NCBI RefSeq assembly: GCF_018494085.1
Contig: NZ_JABBFP010000002.1
Span: 1-64,000, forward strand
Reading direction: 5' to 3'
Length of the DNA: 64,000 nucleotides
Origin: Rosenbergiella collisarenosi
Lineage (GTDB): Bacteria > Pseudomonadota > Gammaproteobacteria > Enterobacterales > Enterobacteriaceae
Both the position numbers and the translations under genes were made by a program. The stretch's first letter is position 1; the number at the start of each line of letters is the position of its first letter. Under the pieces are notes generated by a model. It had not been told where the DNA came from. It saw only the letters and a list, made by a program, of their open reading frames with translations, and did no database searches. This document shows, one piece after another, positions 55,241 through 64,000 of this stretch.

Positions 55241-55882
55241 ATGCAGAAAGAGCAACTTTCCGCGTTAATGGATGGCGAAGCCTTAGATCAATCTTTACTC
55301 ACTGAACTTTCTAAAGACGCTGAGTTACAGGCTAGCTGGGAGCGCTATCACTTAGTCCGTGACACTTTACGGGGTGATATTGCACCAATCATTCATTTTG
55401 ATATTGCTGCTAAGGTTGCCGAAGCCATCGCTCAGGAGCCAGCTTCTAGCACCGTCACGCCGCTTATTGTAGAAGAGCAACCTACGCCGTCTCGCTGGCG
55501 AAAAATGGGCTTTTTCTCTAAGACAGGTGGGTGGGGCGCTCAATTGGCACAAGTAGGTGTGGCAGCCTGTGTCTCAATGGCGGTCATCGTCGGTGTACAG
55601 CAGTATAATCACTCTGGCGACTCTGCTTCAGCTGATAGTCAAGACACCCCGGCATTTAATACCCTGCCGATGATGGGGAAAGCTTCACCTGTTAGCCTCG
55701 GCGTACCAGGTGACATGTTCGAAGCCTCGTCTTCTACGGGACAAGTTCAAGAACAGCGCGCGCGTATCAATGCGATGCTGCAAGACTACGAATTACAGCG
55801 CCGGCTCAACGATGGTGACAATCTACCCCCTACGTCGTCCATCCTTGATAAGCAACAGTATTCGGGTACTGTTCATCAATAA
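55241..55882 (+). CDS. rseA: Anti-sigma-E factor RseA
   Basis: 213 residues. MQKEQLSALMDGEALDQSLL is the sigma-E-binding N-terminus, a membrane segment lies around residues 105-122 (VGVAACVSMAVIVGVQQY), and the periplasmic part is cut by DegS on envelope stress. It overlaps rseB by one base. Confidence 0.96.
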   Translation: MQKEQLSALMDGEALDQSLLTELSKDAELQASWERYHLVRDTLRGDIAPIIHFDIAAKVAEAIAQEPASSTVTPLIVEEQPTPSRWRKMGFFSKTGGWGAQLAQVGVAACVSMAVIVGVQQYNHSGDSASADSQDTPAFNTLPMMGKASPVSLGVPGDMFEASSSTGQVQEQRARINAMLQDYELQRRLNDGDNLPPTSSILDKQQYSGTVHQ

Positions 55883-56868
55883 TGAAAGCAAAAACGCTTC
55901 TCTCTGCCGCATTTTGCGGCAGCCTGCTCTATTCCTGTGCCCTTTTTGCTGACGAGGGTACGAATGCGCTAGCGACCAAGGCTATTCCTCCTTTCGCGAT
56001 GCTTGAACAGATGGATAAAGCGGTGGATTCGCTCAACTACCAGCTTTCCTATATCAATATCACTGAGCAGGGGATAGAGTCCTTACGCTATCGTCACGCC
56101 GTGATGAACAACCAGGTTCTCGCACAGCTATTGCAGATGGATGGCCCGCATCGTGAAGTGATTCAGCGCAATCATGCCATTAGTTATTTTGATGCAAGCT
56201 CCGGGGTTGATCCGTTCACACTTCCCGGTGAGCATATAATAGATGGTTTGCCCTCGATACTTTTTGCTAATTTCGCTCGTCTAAAAGAGTATTACGACTT
56301 TATCAGCGTCGGACGATCCCGCGTCGCCGATCATCTTTGTAATGTGGTACGGATTGTATCGAAGGATGGGTCACGTTTCAGTTATGCGGTTTGGTTAGAC
56401 AGCACGACATCGCTTCCGCTGCGTGCCGATCTTCTCTCGCAAGAGGGTGAGACTATTGAGCAATTTCAGGTTATTGATTTTGCCGTGGACGACCAGATTC
56501 AACAAGTTATGGCGCCACTCGTGGATGCTCAACTTCCTCCGGAGATGACGTCATTACCTAAAAACGCTCATACAAAGTTGAGTTGGACCGCTGGCTGGCT
56601 ACCCGCGGGGGCGATAGCGCTCTCACAAAGTCAGCGGCACGTTCCCGCTTTAGCGAAAACTATCGAATCTCGTCTCTATTCAGATGGGCTATTCACTTTT
56701 ACGGTAAACGTCTCGCCTGTAACGCAAGCTTCTCCTCCGCAATCTTATAGCACTGGGCGTCGTACGCTTTACGTTGAAATACGCAATAATAAAGAAATTA
56801 GCGTCGTTGGTGAGCTACCTCATGATACGGCGAAGCATATTGCGGATACGGTTAATACAGGTAATTAA
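55882..56868 (+). CDS. rseB: RseB, periplasmic regulator of sigma-E
   Basis: 328 residues, slightly longer than in E. coli (318). The signal peptide ends LFA. MLEQMDKAVDSLNYQLSYIN opens the LolA-like domain, which senses lipids and LPS intermediates and guards RseA from DegS. This is notable beside a sphingolipid island, though no direct link is shown. Confidence 0.95.
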   Translation: MKAKTLLSAAFCGSLLYSCALFADEGTNALATKAIPPFAMLEQMDKAVDSLNYQLSYINITEQGIESLRYRHAVMNNQVLAQLLQMDGPHREVIQRNHAISYFDASSGVDPFTLPGEHIIDGLPSILFANFARLKEYYDFISVGRSRVADHLCNVVRIVSKDGSRFSYAVWLDSTTSLPLRADLLSQEGETIEQFQVIDFAVDDQIQQVMAPLVDAQLPPEMTSLPKNAHTKLSWTAGWLPAGAIALSQSQRHVPALAKTIESRLYSDGLFTFTVNVSPVTQASPPQSYSTGRRTLYVEIRNNKEISVVGELPHDTAKHIADTVNTGN

Positions 56869-56870
56869 CA

Positions 56871-57353
56871 ATGATGAGAGAATGGGCTACGGTCGTCGCA
56901 TGGGATAACGGTATTGCGACGCTGCATACCGAAGCTAAAACGACGTGTAACAGCTGCTCAGCGCGTAAAGGCTGTGGCAGCCAGATGCTTAATAAACTTG
57001 GTCCTAAAGACGCGCACGTTATGCAGATCAGTAGTGATAAACCGCTCCAGCCCGGACAGCGTATTGAACTCGGCATTAAAGAGAGTAGCCTGTTAAGCTC
57101 TGCATTGATGGTTTATATCACGCCACTCGTTGGACTGTTTATCGGTGCTGGATTAATGCAGTACTGGTTTAACGCCGATTTAGCGAGCGCAGGCGGCGCA
57201 TTATTGGGAGGAGTAGGCGGCTTCTTTGTCGCAAAATATCTTTCTAAAATGATGGGCGATAAGCACTCATTCCAGCCAATAATCTTAACCGTCGCGCTTG
57301 GTCCAGATCAATTACGCGTTGATCCTGTCCATTCTTCGCATACGGCCTCATAA
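56871..57353 (+). CDS. rseC: RseC, SoxR-reducing/sigma-E accessory protein
   Basis: 160 residues. Cysteines in CNSCSARKGCG form the N-terminal iron-sulphur type motif, two membrane segments follow, and the C-terminus is cytoplasmic. It begins two bases after rseB. ATG codons at 56871 and 56874 are both possible starts. Confidence 0.95.
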   Translation: MMREWATVVAWDNGIATLHTEAKTTCNSCSARKGCGSQMLNKLGPKDAHVMQISSDKPLQPGQRIELGIKESSLLSSALMVYITPLVGLFIGAGLMQYWFNADLASAGGALLGGVGGFFVAKYLSKMMGDKHSFQPIILTVALGPDQLRVDPVHSSHTAS

Positions 57354-57572
57354 TTAAGTCGTTTTATCGAGTAAACCGTATGACCTCAAGCGGTTTGCTC
57401 ACTCCCCATTTCGCTCGCTTTGCCACATATTGCCTTAAAAAAAAACTGTCCAAGGCTGTTGATATGCTGACGTCTTTGCCGTGGTCGTGTAATATGCTTC
57501 GCAGTAAAAAAGTGGGTACATGCATCATGGGTCCATTTATGTGTCCACCTGAACAAATTTTTGCAGGAAACT

Positions 57573-59384
57573 ATGAAAAAATCCCCGGAAATGAAGAATA
57601 TTAGAAATTTCTCCATCATTGCTCATATCGACCACGGAAAATCCACTTTATCTGACCGCCTAATTCAAACCTGTGGCGGATTAAGTGATCGTGAAATGGC
57701 CGCGCAGGTTCTGGATTCAATGGATCTTGAGCGCGAACGTGGTATTACCATCAAAGCACAGAGTGTGACCCTCGACTATCACGCGCAAAATGGCGAAATT
57801 TACCAACTTAACTTCATTGATACGCCGGGGCATGTTGACTTCTCCTATGAAGTTTCACGTTCTCTTGCTGCCTGTGAGGGTGCGCTTCTAGTGGTTGACG
57901 CAGGACAGGGGGTTGAAGCTCAGACCCTTGCCAACTGTTACACCGCATTAGATATGGATCTTGAAGTCGTTCCAGTCTTAAATAAAATTGACCTGCCTGC
58001 TGCGGATCCGGATCGTGTCTCACAAGAGATTGAAGACATCGTCGGCATCGATGCAACCGATGCGGTAAGATGCTCGGCGAAAACTGGACTTGGCGTTCCT
58101 GAAGTACTAGAACGCCTTGTACGTGATATCCCACCGCCGGAAGGGGATATTGATGCACCATTGCAAGCCTTGATTATTGACTCCTGGTTCGACAATTATT
58201 TGGGGGTTGTTTCCTTAGTACGTGTCAAAAACGGCGTGTTACGCAAGGGTGATAAAATTAAGGTAATGAGTACCGGGCAGGTCTATAACGCCGATCGTCT
58301 AGGTATCTTCACACCGAAACGCGTTGACCGTGATGAGTTACGGAGCGGGGAAGTGGGCTGGTTGGTCTGTGCGATCAAGGACATCCTTGGTGCGCCAGTC
58401 GGCGATACTCTCACCGCGGCGAAGCACTCGGCTGATAAGCCTTTACCGGGGTTCAAAAAGGTTAAACCGCAGGTTTATGCAGGGCTATTCCCTGTAAGCT
58501 CCGACGATTATGAGAACTTCCGCGATGCGTTAGGCAAATTAAGTCTGAACGACGCCTCATTATTCTATGAGCCAGAAAGTTCGACAGCCCTGGGCTTCGG
58601 TTTCCGTTGTGGCTTCCTTGGCCTGCTGCACATGGAAATCATCCAAGAACGTCTAGAGCGTGAGTATGACCTTGACCTTATTACTACCGCACCGACAGTG
58701 GTCTATGAGGTGATTACCACAAGCGGCGAGACGCTCTACGTCGATAGTCCGGCTAAATTGCCACCGCTGAATAACATCGAGGAATTGCGCGAGCCGATCG
58801 CCGAATGCCATATGCTGTTACCTCAAGAGTACCTAGGTAACGTTATTACACTTTGCGTCGAGAAACGCGGAATGCAAACCAACATGGTTTATCATGGCAA
58901 TCAAGTCGCGTTGACCTATGAGATCCCAATGGCGGAAGTCGTACTGGACTTCTTTGACCGCATCAAGTCGACGTCGCGCGGTTATGCATCGCTGGATTAC
59001 AACTTTAAGCGTTTCCAAAATTCTGACATGGTGCGTGTTGATGTGATGATCAACTCCGAGCGCGTGGATGCCTTGGCGCTAATCACCCACCGTGATAATT
59101 CACAATCGCGTGGGCGTGATCTCGTCGAGAAAATGCGTGAGCTCATTCCTCGCCAGCAATTCGATATCGCAATCCAAGCCGCCATCGGTAACCATATTAT
59201 TGCGCGTTCCACCGTTAAACAATTGCGTAAAAACGTTATTGCGAAATGTTATGGTGGTGACGTTAGCCGTAAGAAGAAACTGTTGCAGAAGCAAAAAGAC
59301 GGTAAGAAGCGTATGAAACAAGTGGGTAATGTTGAATTACCGCAAGAAGCCTTCTTAGCAATTTTGCATGTTGGTAAAGATTAA
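57573..59384 (+). CDS. lepA: Elongation factor 4 (LepA)
   Basis: 603 residues from the ATG at 57573, which has AGGA at ideal spacing. The E. coli start corresponds to the ATG at 57591 ([18 protein letters not shown]), which lacks a site of its own and is a real alternative. A translational GTPase with G1 [10 protein letters not shown]3 DTPGHVDF and G4 NKID, and the LepA-specific C-terminal domain. The lepB gene follows after 16 bases. Confidence 0.96.
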   Translation: MKKSPEMKNIRNFSIIAHIDHGKSTLSDRLIQTCGGLSDREMAAQVLDSMDLERERGITIKAQSVTLDYHAQNGEIYQLNFIDTPGHVDFSYEVSRSLAACEGALLVVDAGQGVEAQTLANCYTALDMDLEVVPVLNKIDLPAADPDRVSQEIEDIVGIDATDAVRCSAKTGLGVPEVLERLVRDIPPPEGDIDAPLQALIIDSWFDNYLGVVSLVRVKNGVLRKGDKIKVMSTGQVYNADRLGIFTPKRVDRDELRSGEVGWLVCAIKDILGAPVGDTLTAAKHSADKPLPGFKKVKPQVYAGLFPVSSDDYENFRDALGKLSLNDASLFYEPESSTALGFGFRCGFLGLLHMEIIQERLEREYDLDLITTAPTVVYEVITTSGETLYVDSPAKLPPLNNIEELREPIAECHMLLPQEYLGNVITLCVEKRGMQTNMVYHGNQVALTYEIPMAEVVLDFFDRIKSTSRGYASLDYNFKRFQNSDMVRVDVMINSERVDALALITHRDNSQSRGRDLVEKMRELIPRQQFDIAIQAAIGNHIIARSTVKQLRKNVIAKCYGGDVSRKKKLLQKQKDGKKRMKQVGNVELPQEAFLAILHVGKD

Positions 59385-59400
59385 TTAAAAAGGATTAGTC

Positions 59401-60372
59401 ATGGCAAATATGTTTGCACTGATTTTGGCGCTTGCGACACTACTCACCGGTATTGTCTGGTGTCTTGATAAATTTAAATGGGCGCCTGCGCGACGCGTTA
59501 AGCGTCAACATGCGCAAGACCAGGCAGCTAGCCCACTCGATAAATCGGCGCTGGATAGTGTTGCACGTCAGCCAAGCTGGGTCGAAACCTCTGTATCGGT
59601 TTTCCCGGTACTAGCAGTGGTTTTCATTGTACGTTCATTCATCTATGAGCCTTTCCAGATCCCTTCTGGTTCGATGATGCCGACGTTACTGATTGGCGAC
59701 TTTATCCTAGTGGAAAAATTTGCCTATGGGCTTAAAGATCCGATTACCCAGACGACATTGATCCCAACAGGGCATCCAAAACGTGGTGACGTAGTGGTCT
59801 TTAAATATCCGAAAGATCCTTCCGTCGATTACATCAAACGTGTGGTGGGCTTGCCGGGGGATAAAATTGTTTTCGATCCCGACAGTAAAACTGTTACGGT
59901 GACGCCAGGATGTGGCGCAGGTCATTGTGAGAATCCCGTTGCGGTGACTTACTCGGCTATGGAAAAGAGCGATTTCCTACAAACTTTTAGTGGTTTTGAT
60001 GGCAACGAAGTCGGTAATGGCTTTTATCAAATCTCTAAAGCGGGTATGTTACCCGGCGGGCTGCAACTTGGTGAACGCCAAGAAACGCTCGGCAACGTAA
60101 CGCATAATATTTTATTGGTTAACCAAGCGCAAAGCCAAGTGGATGCTTACTACCAGCAAGACGGCCAATCGCAGTCTACATGGGTGGTACCCGCTGGAGA
60201 GTATTTCATGATGGGTGATAACCGTGATAATAGCGCTGATAGCCGTTATTGGGGGTTTGTCCCAGAGAAAAACTTAGTCGGCAAAGCCGTCGCTATTTGG
60301 ATGAGCTTCGATAAGCAAGAAGGCAAATGGCCAACGGGCGTAAGATTAAGCCGTATTGGCGGTATCCATTAA
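59401..60372 (+). CDS. lepB: Signal peptidase I
   Basis: 323 residues. Two N-terminal membrane segments are followed by the catalytic Ser91 in IPSGSMMPTL, the general-base Lys in DYIKRVVGLPGD and the GDNRDNSADSRYWGFVP box. It removes signal peptides, including those of the exported proteins in this window. Confidence 0.97.
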   Translation: MANMFALILALATLLTGIVWCLDKFKWAPARRVKRQHAQDQAASPLDKSALDSVARQPSWVETSVSVFPVLAVVFIVRSFIYEPFQIPSGSMMPTLLIGDFILVEKFAYGLKDPITQTTLIPTGHPKRGDVVVFKYPKDPSVDYIKRVVGLPGDKIVFDPDSKTVTVTPGCGAGHCENPVAVTYSAMEKSDFLQTFSGFDGNEVGNGFYQISKAGMLPGGLQLGERQETLGNVTHNILLVNQAQSQVDAYYQQDGQSQSTWVVPAGEYFMMGDNRDNSADSRYWGFVPEKNLVGKAVAIWMSFDKQEGKWPTGVRLSRIGGIH

Positions 60373-60420
60373 GTGATATCGGGCCCAAGGATGGGCCCAT
60401 TACGTTAAACTTTCACTACT

Positions 60421-60462
60421 GCACATGAAACCGTGAGTTGCTACCAGCCCTGTTTCATGTGC
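60421..60462 (+). promoter_or_regulatory. RNase III autoregulatory hairpin in the rnc leader
   Basis: Perfect 11-bp arms GCACATGAAAC (60421-60431) and GTTTCATGTGC (60452-60462) with a 20-base loop, 33 bases before the rnc start. In E. coli a leader hairpin in this place is cut by RNase III to limit its own mRNA. Confidence 0.75.
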
Positions 60463-60494
60463 AATTAACCTACGCAAAGAATAATTGGAACAGC

Positions 60495-61175
60495 ATGAAC
60501 CCCATTCTTACAAACAAGCTGCAGCGTAAATTAGGCTACACTTTTACTCATCCAGAACTTCTTCAACAAGCATTGACGCATCGCAGTGCGAGTAGTAAAC
60601 ATAACGAACGTTTAGAGTTTTTAGGTGACTCGATCTTAAGTTATGTAATTGCCAACGCATTGTATTGTCAATTCCCGCGCGTTGACGAAGGTGATATGAG
60701 CCGCATGCGTGCAACGCTGGTACGAGGTAACACCTTGGCAGAGATGGCGCGGGAATTTGAGCTCGGCGAATGCTTACGCTTAGGCCCGGGCGAACTTAAG
60801 AGTGGCGGATTTCGCCGCGAGTCAATTCTTGCAGATACCGTCGAAGCATTAATTGGTGGGATTTTTCTAGATAGCGATATTCAGAAAACCGAGACATTAA
60901 TCCTCAACTGGTATCAGTCACGGTTAGAAGCAATTAGCCCAGGCGATAAACAGAAAGACCCTAAAACTCGTTTGCAGGAATACCTGCAAGGGCGTCACTT
61001 ACCTCTACCGGCTTATCTCGTGGTACAGGTGAGGGGAGAGGCCCATGATCAAGAATTTACGATTCACTGCCAAGTGAGTGGTATGAATGAAGCGGTAGTT
61101 GGCATTGGTTCTAGCCGCCGCAAAGCAGAACAGGCTGCTGCAGAGCAAGCACTGACTAAGTTAGGAATTGAATGA
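60495..61175 (+). CDS. rnc: Ribonuclease III
   Basis: 226 residues from the ATG at 60495, the E. coli length; an in-frame upstream start at 60438 lies in the regulatory hairpin. The signature [11 protein letters not shown], the [14 protein letters not shown] metal residues and the C-terminal double-stranded-RNA-binding domain are all present. It overlaps era by four bases. Confidence 0.98.
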   Translation: MNPILTNKLQRKLGYTFTHPELLQQALTHRSASSKHNERLEFLGDSILSYVIANALYCQFPRVDEGDMSRMRATLVRGNTLAEMAREFELGECLRLGPGELKSGGFRRESILADTVEALIGGIFLDSDIQKTETLILNWYQSRLEAISPGDKQKDPKTRLQEYLQGRHLPLPAYLVVQVRGEAHDQEFTIHCQVSGMNEAVVGIGSSRRKAEQAAAEQALTKLGIE

Positions 61176-62077
61176 GCGAACAAGCAACCCATTGCGGTTT
61201 TATCGCAATTGTCGGCCGTCCGAATGTCGGTAAATCAACTTTATTGAACCAATTATTGGGTCAGAAAATTTCGATCACCTCACGCAAACCGCAAACGACG
61301 CGCCATCGTATTATGGGCATCGATACTCAAGGGGCATATCAGGCTATTTACGTTGATACCCCGGGTCTGCATATTGAAGAAAAGCGTGCGATTAACCGTC
61401 TCATGAACCGTGCTGCTAGCAGCTCTATCGGTGACGTTGAGCTTATCGTTTTCGTTGTCGAAGGCACGCGCTGGACTGACGACGATGAGATGGTATTAAA
61501 TAAATTAACATCGGTAAAAGTGCCGGTTATTTTAGCGATTAATAAAATCGATAATATCCAAGATAAGACCATTTTACTGCCGCATATTCAGCAGATTAGT
61601 CAGAAGATGAACTTCGCCGATGTGGTACCCCTGTGTGCTGAATCCGGGCAGAACGTCGATGCTATCGCGCGTATAGTGCATAATACATTGCCGGAAGCGG
61701 ATCATCATTTCCCTGAAGATTATGTGACCGATCGCTCACAACGCTTTATGGCCTCAGAGATTATTCGCGAAAAATTAATGCGTTTCTTAGGGGCTGAATT
61801 ACCGTACTCGGTGACCGTCGAGATCGAGCGCTTCGTGACAAATGAGCGGGGGGGCTACGATATTCACGGTCTGATCCTGGTCGAGCGCGAAGGCCAGAAG
61901 AAGATGGTTATCGGTAATAAAGGGACTAAGATCAAAACCATTGGTATCGAAGCACGCCGTGATATGGAAGATATGTTTGAATCCCGCGTTCACTTAGAGC
62001 TATGGGTGAAAGTGAAGTCCGGCTGGGCAGATGATGAGCGTGCGCTGCGTAGCTTAGGCTATTCCGACGATCACTAA
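61172..62077 (+). CDS. era: GTPase Era
   Basis: 301 residues, as in E. coli. G1 [10 protein letters not shown]3 DTPGLH, G4 NKID and a C-terminal KH domain ([14 protein letters not shown]) that binds 16S rRNA. Needed for 30S maturation. Coupled to rnc and recO. Confidence 0.98.
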   Translation: MSEQATHCGFIAIVGRPNVGKSTLLNQLLGQKISITSRKPQTTRHRIMGIDTQGAYQAIYVDTPGLHIEEKRAINRLMNRAASSSIGDVELIVFVVEGTRWTDDDEMVLNKLTSVKVPVILAINKIDNIQDKTILLPHIQQISQKMNFADVVPLCAESGQNVDAIARIVHNTLPEADHHFPEDYVTDRSQRFMASEIIREKLMRFLGAELPYSVTVEIERFVTNERGGYDIHGLILVEREGQKKMVIGNKGTKIKTIGIEARRDMEDMFESRVHLELWVKVKSGWADDERALRSLGYSDDH

Positions 62078-62080
62078 CTG

Positions 62081-62803
62081 ATGGAGGGCTGGCAGCGCGT
62101 CTTTGTATTACATGCTCGTCCGTATAGCGAAACGAGCCTGCTGCTTGAGATTTTCAGCGAAAGTGATGGGCGAGTCACGGTATTAGCCAAAGGGGCTCGC
62201 TCACGTCGTTCTAACCTCAAAGGTGCGTTGCAACCCTTTACGCCACTTCTCATGCGTTGGAGTGGTAAAGGGGAAGTCAAGACACTACGTAGTGCCGAGC
62301 CTGTTTCAATGGGACTACCCTTAAGTGGTGTTTATCTCTACTGCGGACTTTATGTCAACGAACTGTTGATGAGAGTCCTCGGGCAGGAGATTGGCCATTC
62401 GGCCCTCTTTTTCGATTATCTTCATTGCTTACAATCGCTCGCCGCACTCGATACCTCCGCAGAACCTGTCTTACGCCGCTTCGAATTTGCGCTGTTATCC
62501 CATTTGGGTTACGGCGTCGATTTCCTACACTGCGCGGGAAGCGGAGAAGAAGTCAGTGATGAAATGACCTATAACTATCGCCAAGAGCGTGGTTTTATTG
62601 CGAGTATTATGCCAACGGCGCAGACCTTCACTGGACGACAGTTGCGGGCGTTTTATCAGCGTGAGTTCCCAGAAGTTGATACACTACGGGCGGCAAAACG
62701 CTTTACTCGAATGGCGTTGAAGCCCTATTTAGGCGGGCGTCCGCTAAAAAGCCAAGCACTCTTTCGTCAATTCCAGCTACCTGCCATTAAGCCGGAAGAG
62801 TGA
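62081..62803 (+). CDS. recO: DNA repair protein RecO
   Basis: 240 residues. [20 protein letters not shown] is the OB-fold N-terminus, and a C-terminal helical part follows. It loads RecA in the RecFOR pathway. Starts three bases after era. Confidence 0.97.
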   Translation: MEGWQRVFVLHARPYSETSLLLEIFSESDGRVTVLAKGARSRRSNLKGALQPFTPLLMRWSGKGEVKTLRSAEPVSMGLPLSGVYLYCGLYVNELLMRVLGQEIGHSALFFDYLHCLQSLAALDTSAEPVLRRFEFALLSHLGYGVDFLHCAGSGEEVSDEMTYNYRQERGFIASIMPTAQTFTGRQLRAFYQREFPEVDTLRAAKRFTRMALKPYLGGRPLKSQALFRQFQLPAIKPEE

Positions 62804-62845
62804 TGTGATCCCCTTTTATTTTTGTGAATATCTACGAGGTTTAGC

Positions 62846-63577
62846 ATGGCGGAAGTTTATTTAGGCGTTAATATCGACCATATTGCCACGGTTCGTAACG
62901 CTCGAGGTACGCACTATCCTGATCCAGTACAAGCCGCGTTTGTTGCAGAACAAGCGGGAGCCGATGGTATCACGGTACATCTACGCGAAGACCGCCGACA
63001 TATTACTGACCGCGATATTGCGCTGCTTCGCCAAACTATCCAGACCCGAATGAACTTGGAGATGGCGGTAACCGAAGAGATGCTTGCTATTGCCTGCCAA
63101 ACTCGACCGCATTTTTGTTGCTTAGTCCCCGAAAAGCGTGAAGAAGTGACGACGGAGGGGGGGCTAGATGTTGCAGGGCAGCAGAGTAAAATGAATGACG
63201 CGGTAGCCCGTTTACAGCAAGTGGGGATTTTAGTGTCATTATTTATCGACCCCGATGTTCAACAAATTGATGCAGCCGTCGCAGCAAAAGCGCCTTTTAT
63301 CGAGATCCACACCGGGGCCTATGCACAAGCACAGGATCCTCAGGAAATTGAAAACGAGTTAGAACGCATCCGGGCGGCAGTGAGCTACGCGGCGTCGAAA
63401 GGCTTGAAAGTGAATGCCGGTCACGGACTGACTTACCATAACGTTCAAGCTATTGCAGCGTTACCAGAGATCTACGAGCTTAACATTGGGCACGCGATAA
63501 TCGGCCGTGCGCTATTCAGTGGACTGTCAGATGCCGTACGCGAGATGAAACAGTGCTTACAGGATGCTCGACGCTAA
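62846..63577 (+). CDS. pdxJ: Pyridoxine 5'-phosphate synthase
   Basis: 243 residues, TIM-barrel. [51 protein letters not shown] and VNAGHGLTY are the active-site segments. It makes pyridoxine phosphate, the source of the PLP used by, among others, the serine palmitoyltransferase of this window. Overlaps acpS by one base. Confidence 0.98.
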   Translation: MAEVYLGVNIDHIATVRNARGTHYPDPVQAAFVAEQAGADGITVHLREDRRHITDRDIALLRQTIQTRMNLEMAVTEEMLAIACQTRPHFCCLVPEKREEVTTEGGLDVAGQQSKMNDAVARLQQVGILVSLFIDPDVQQIDAAVAAKAPFIEIHTGAYAQAQDPQEIENELERIRAAVSYAASKGLKVNAGHGLTYHNVQAIAALPEIYELNIGHAIIGRALFSGLSDAVREMKQCLQDARR

Positions 63578-63960
63578 TGGCTATCGTGGGGCTGGGGACT
63601 GATATTGTCGAGATCACCCGTATCGAACAGGTGATAGAACGTTCAGGTGACCGGTTAGCAAAACGTGTTTTGACCGAAAGTGAATGGTTACAGTATCAGC
63701 AGCACCACCAGCCAGTACGATTTTTGGCGAAACGTTTTGCGGTGAAAGAGGCTGCTGCGAAGGCGTTCGGGACGGGGATCCGTAACGGATTAGCATTTAA
63801 TCAATTTGAAGTCTTTAATAATCCTCTCGGTAAGCCGTGTTTAAGATTACTTGGACAAGCTGCCGTGCTGGCTGAGGAATTACAGATAAAGCATCACCAT
63901 GTAACCCTTGCGGATGAACGCCGCTACGCCTGTGCGACAGTTATTTTTGAGAGTGAGTAA
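63577..63960 (+). CDS. acpS: Holo-ACP synthase
   Basis: 127 residues from the ATG at 63577, overlapping the pdxJ stop (TAATG); an upstream in-frame start at 63553 lies inside pdx[14 protein letters not shown] and [19 protein letters not shown] hold the metal and CoA residues. It attaches phosphopantetheine to ACP and may also activate the extra ACP at 31482. Confidence 0.97.
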   Translation: MAIVGLGTDIVEITRIEQVIERSGDRLAKRVLTESEWLQYQQHHQPVRFLAKRFAVKEAAAKAFGTGIRNGLAFNQFEVFNNPLGKPCLRLLGQAAVLAEELQIKHHHVTLADERRYACATVIFESE

Positions 63961-64000
63961 AAAAATTTTGGTAATTATGGGTAAAGCATTACGAACTTTT

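Noticed and set aside
1-64000. CRISPR arrays
   Set aside because: No set of regularly spaced repeats was seen; the only tandem repeat (41019-41078) has no spacers.

Overview
The window is a contiguous chromosomal stretch of a gamma-proteobacterium of the order Enterobacterales, most like the Erwiniaceae (Tatumella, Pantoea, Rosenbergiella or relatives). The housekeeping proteins (MltD, YafS, DnaQ, BtsT, SrmB, RpoE, Rnc, Era and others) read as close homologues of the E. coli ones in near E. coli order. The tmRNA tag is exactly ANDENYALAA. The combination of a PQQ operon with a membrane flavin-cytochrome sugar-acid dehydrogenase is typical of sugar-oxidising Erwiniaceae. The genus cannot be fixed from sequence reading alone. 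Layout: (1) 1-16.4 kb is the rrnH-type locus: 5S rRNA end, tRNA-Asp, then mltD-gloB-yafS-rnhA-dnaQ and a second identical tRNA-Asp. Into this conserved interval are placed a three-gene gluconate/2-ketogluconate dehydrogenase, yafD, an M19 dipeptidase and the complete pqqABCDEF operon. (2) 16.4-24 kb carries the pyruvate transporter gene pair btsT-yjiX, a short lipoprotein gene, a MarR-regulated HlyD/DUF2955 membrane export pair with a clear palindromic operator, an EexN-like lipoprotein and a carboxymuconolactone-decarboxylase-like protein. (3) 24-36 kb is the most interesting region. It holds a complete set of genes expected for bacterial ceramide (sphingolipid) synthesis: serine palmitoyltransferase, a dedicated ACP, an NAD-dependent epimerase/reductase, a fatty-acyl-AMP ligase and a GNAT-type ceramide-synthase-like N-acyltransferase. 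With them come a DgkA paralogue (candidate ceramide kinase), three divergent thymidylate-kinase-like P-loop proteins, a flippase, a helical protein of unknown role and a YtfJ protein. (4) 36-38.8 kb has lptF-lptG (LPS export) and a YgiW/VisP-type OB-fold protein; pepA, usually divergent from lptF, is absent. (5) 38.8-45.6 kb is a decayed island next to the 3' end of ssrA: a frameshifted gene, a truncated fimbrial-type protein, a phage tail-fibre-assembly fragment, a prolyl oligopeptidase, a deleted IS3-family element and two copies of an IS-end-like repeat. (6) 45.7-64 kb is the conserved ssrA-smpB-ratAB-bamE-recN-nadK-grpE, ung-srmB-trmN, rpoE-rseABC, lepA-lepB-rnc-era-recO-pdxJ-acpS block, with tandem LexA boxes before recN, a sigma-32 promoter before grpE and the RNase III autoregulatory hairpin before rnc. 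nadB, which lies between trmN and rpoE in E. coli, is missing. How the parts may work together: PQQ serves periplasmic glucose dehydrogenase, whose product gluconate can feed the flavin-cytochrome dehydrogenase encoded beside it. The lipid island would make acyl-ACP, condense it with serine, N-acylate and reduce the product, and then possibly phosphorylate and export it to the outer-membrane assembly zone, close to the LPS export genes. That last step is inference.
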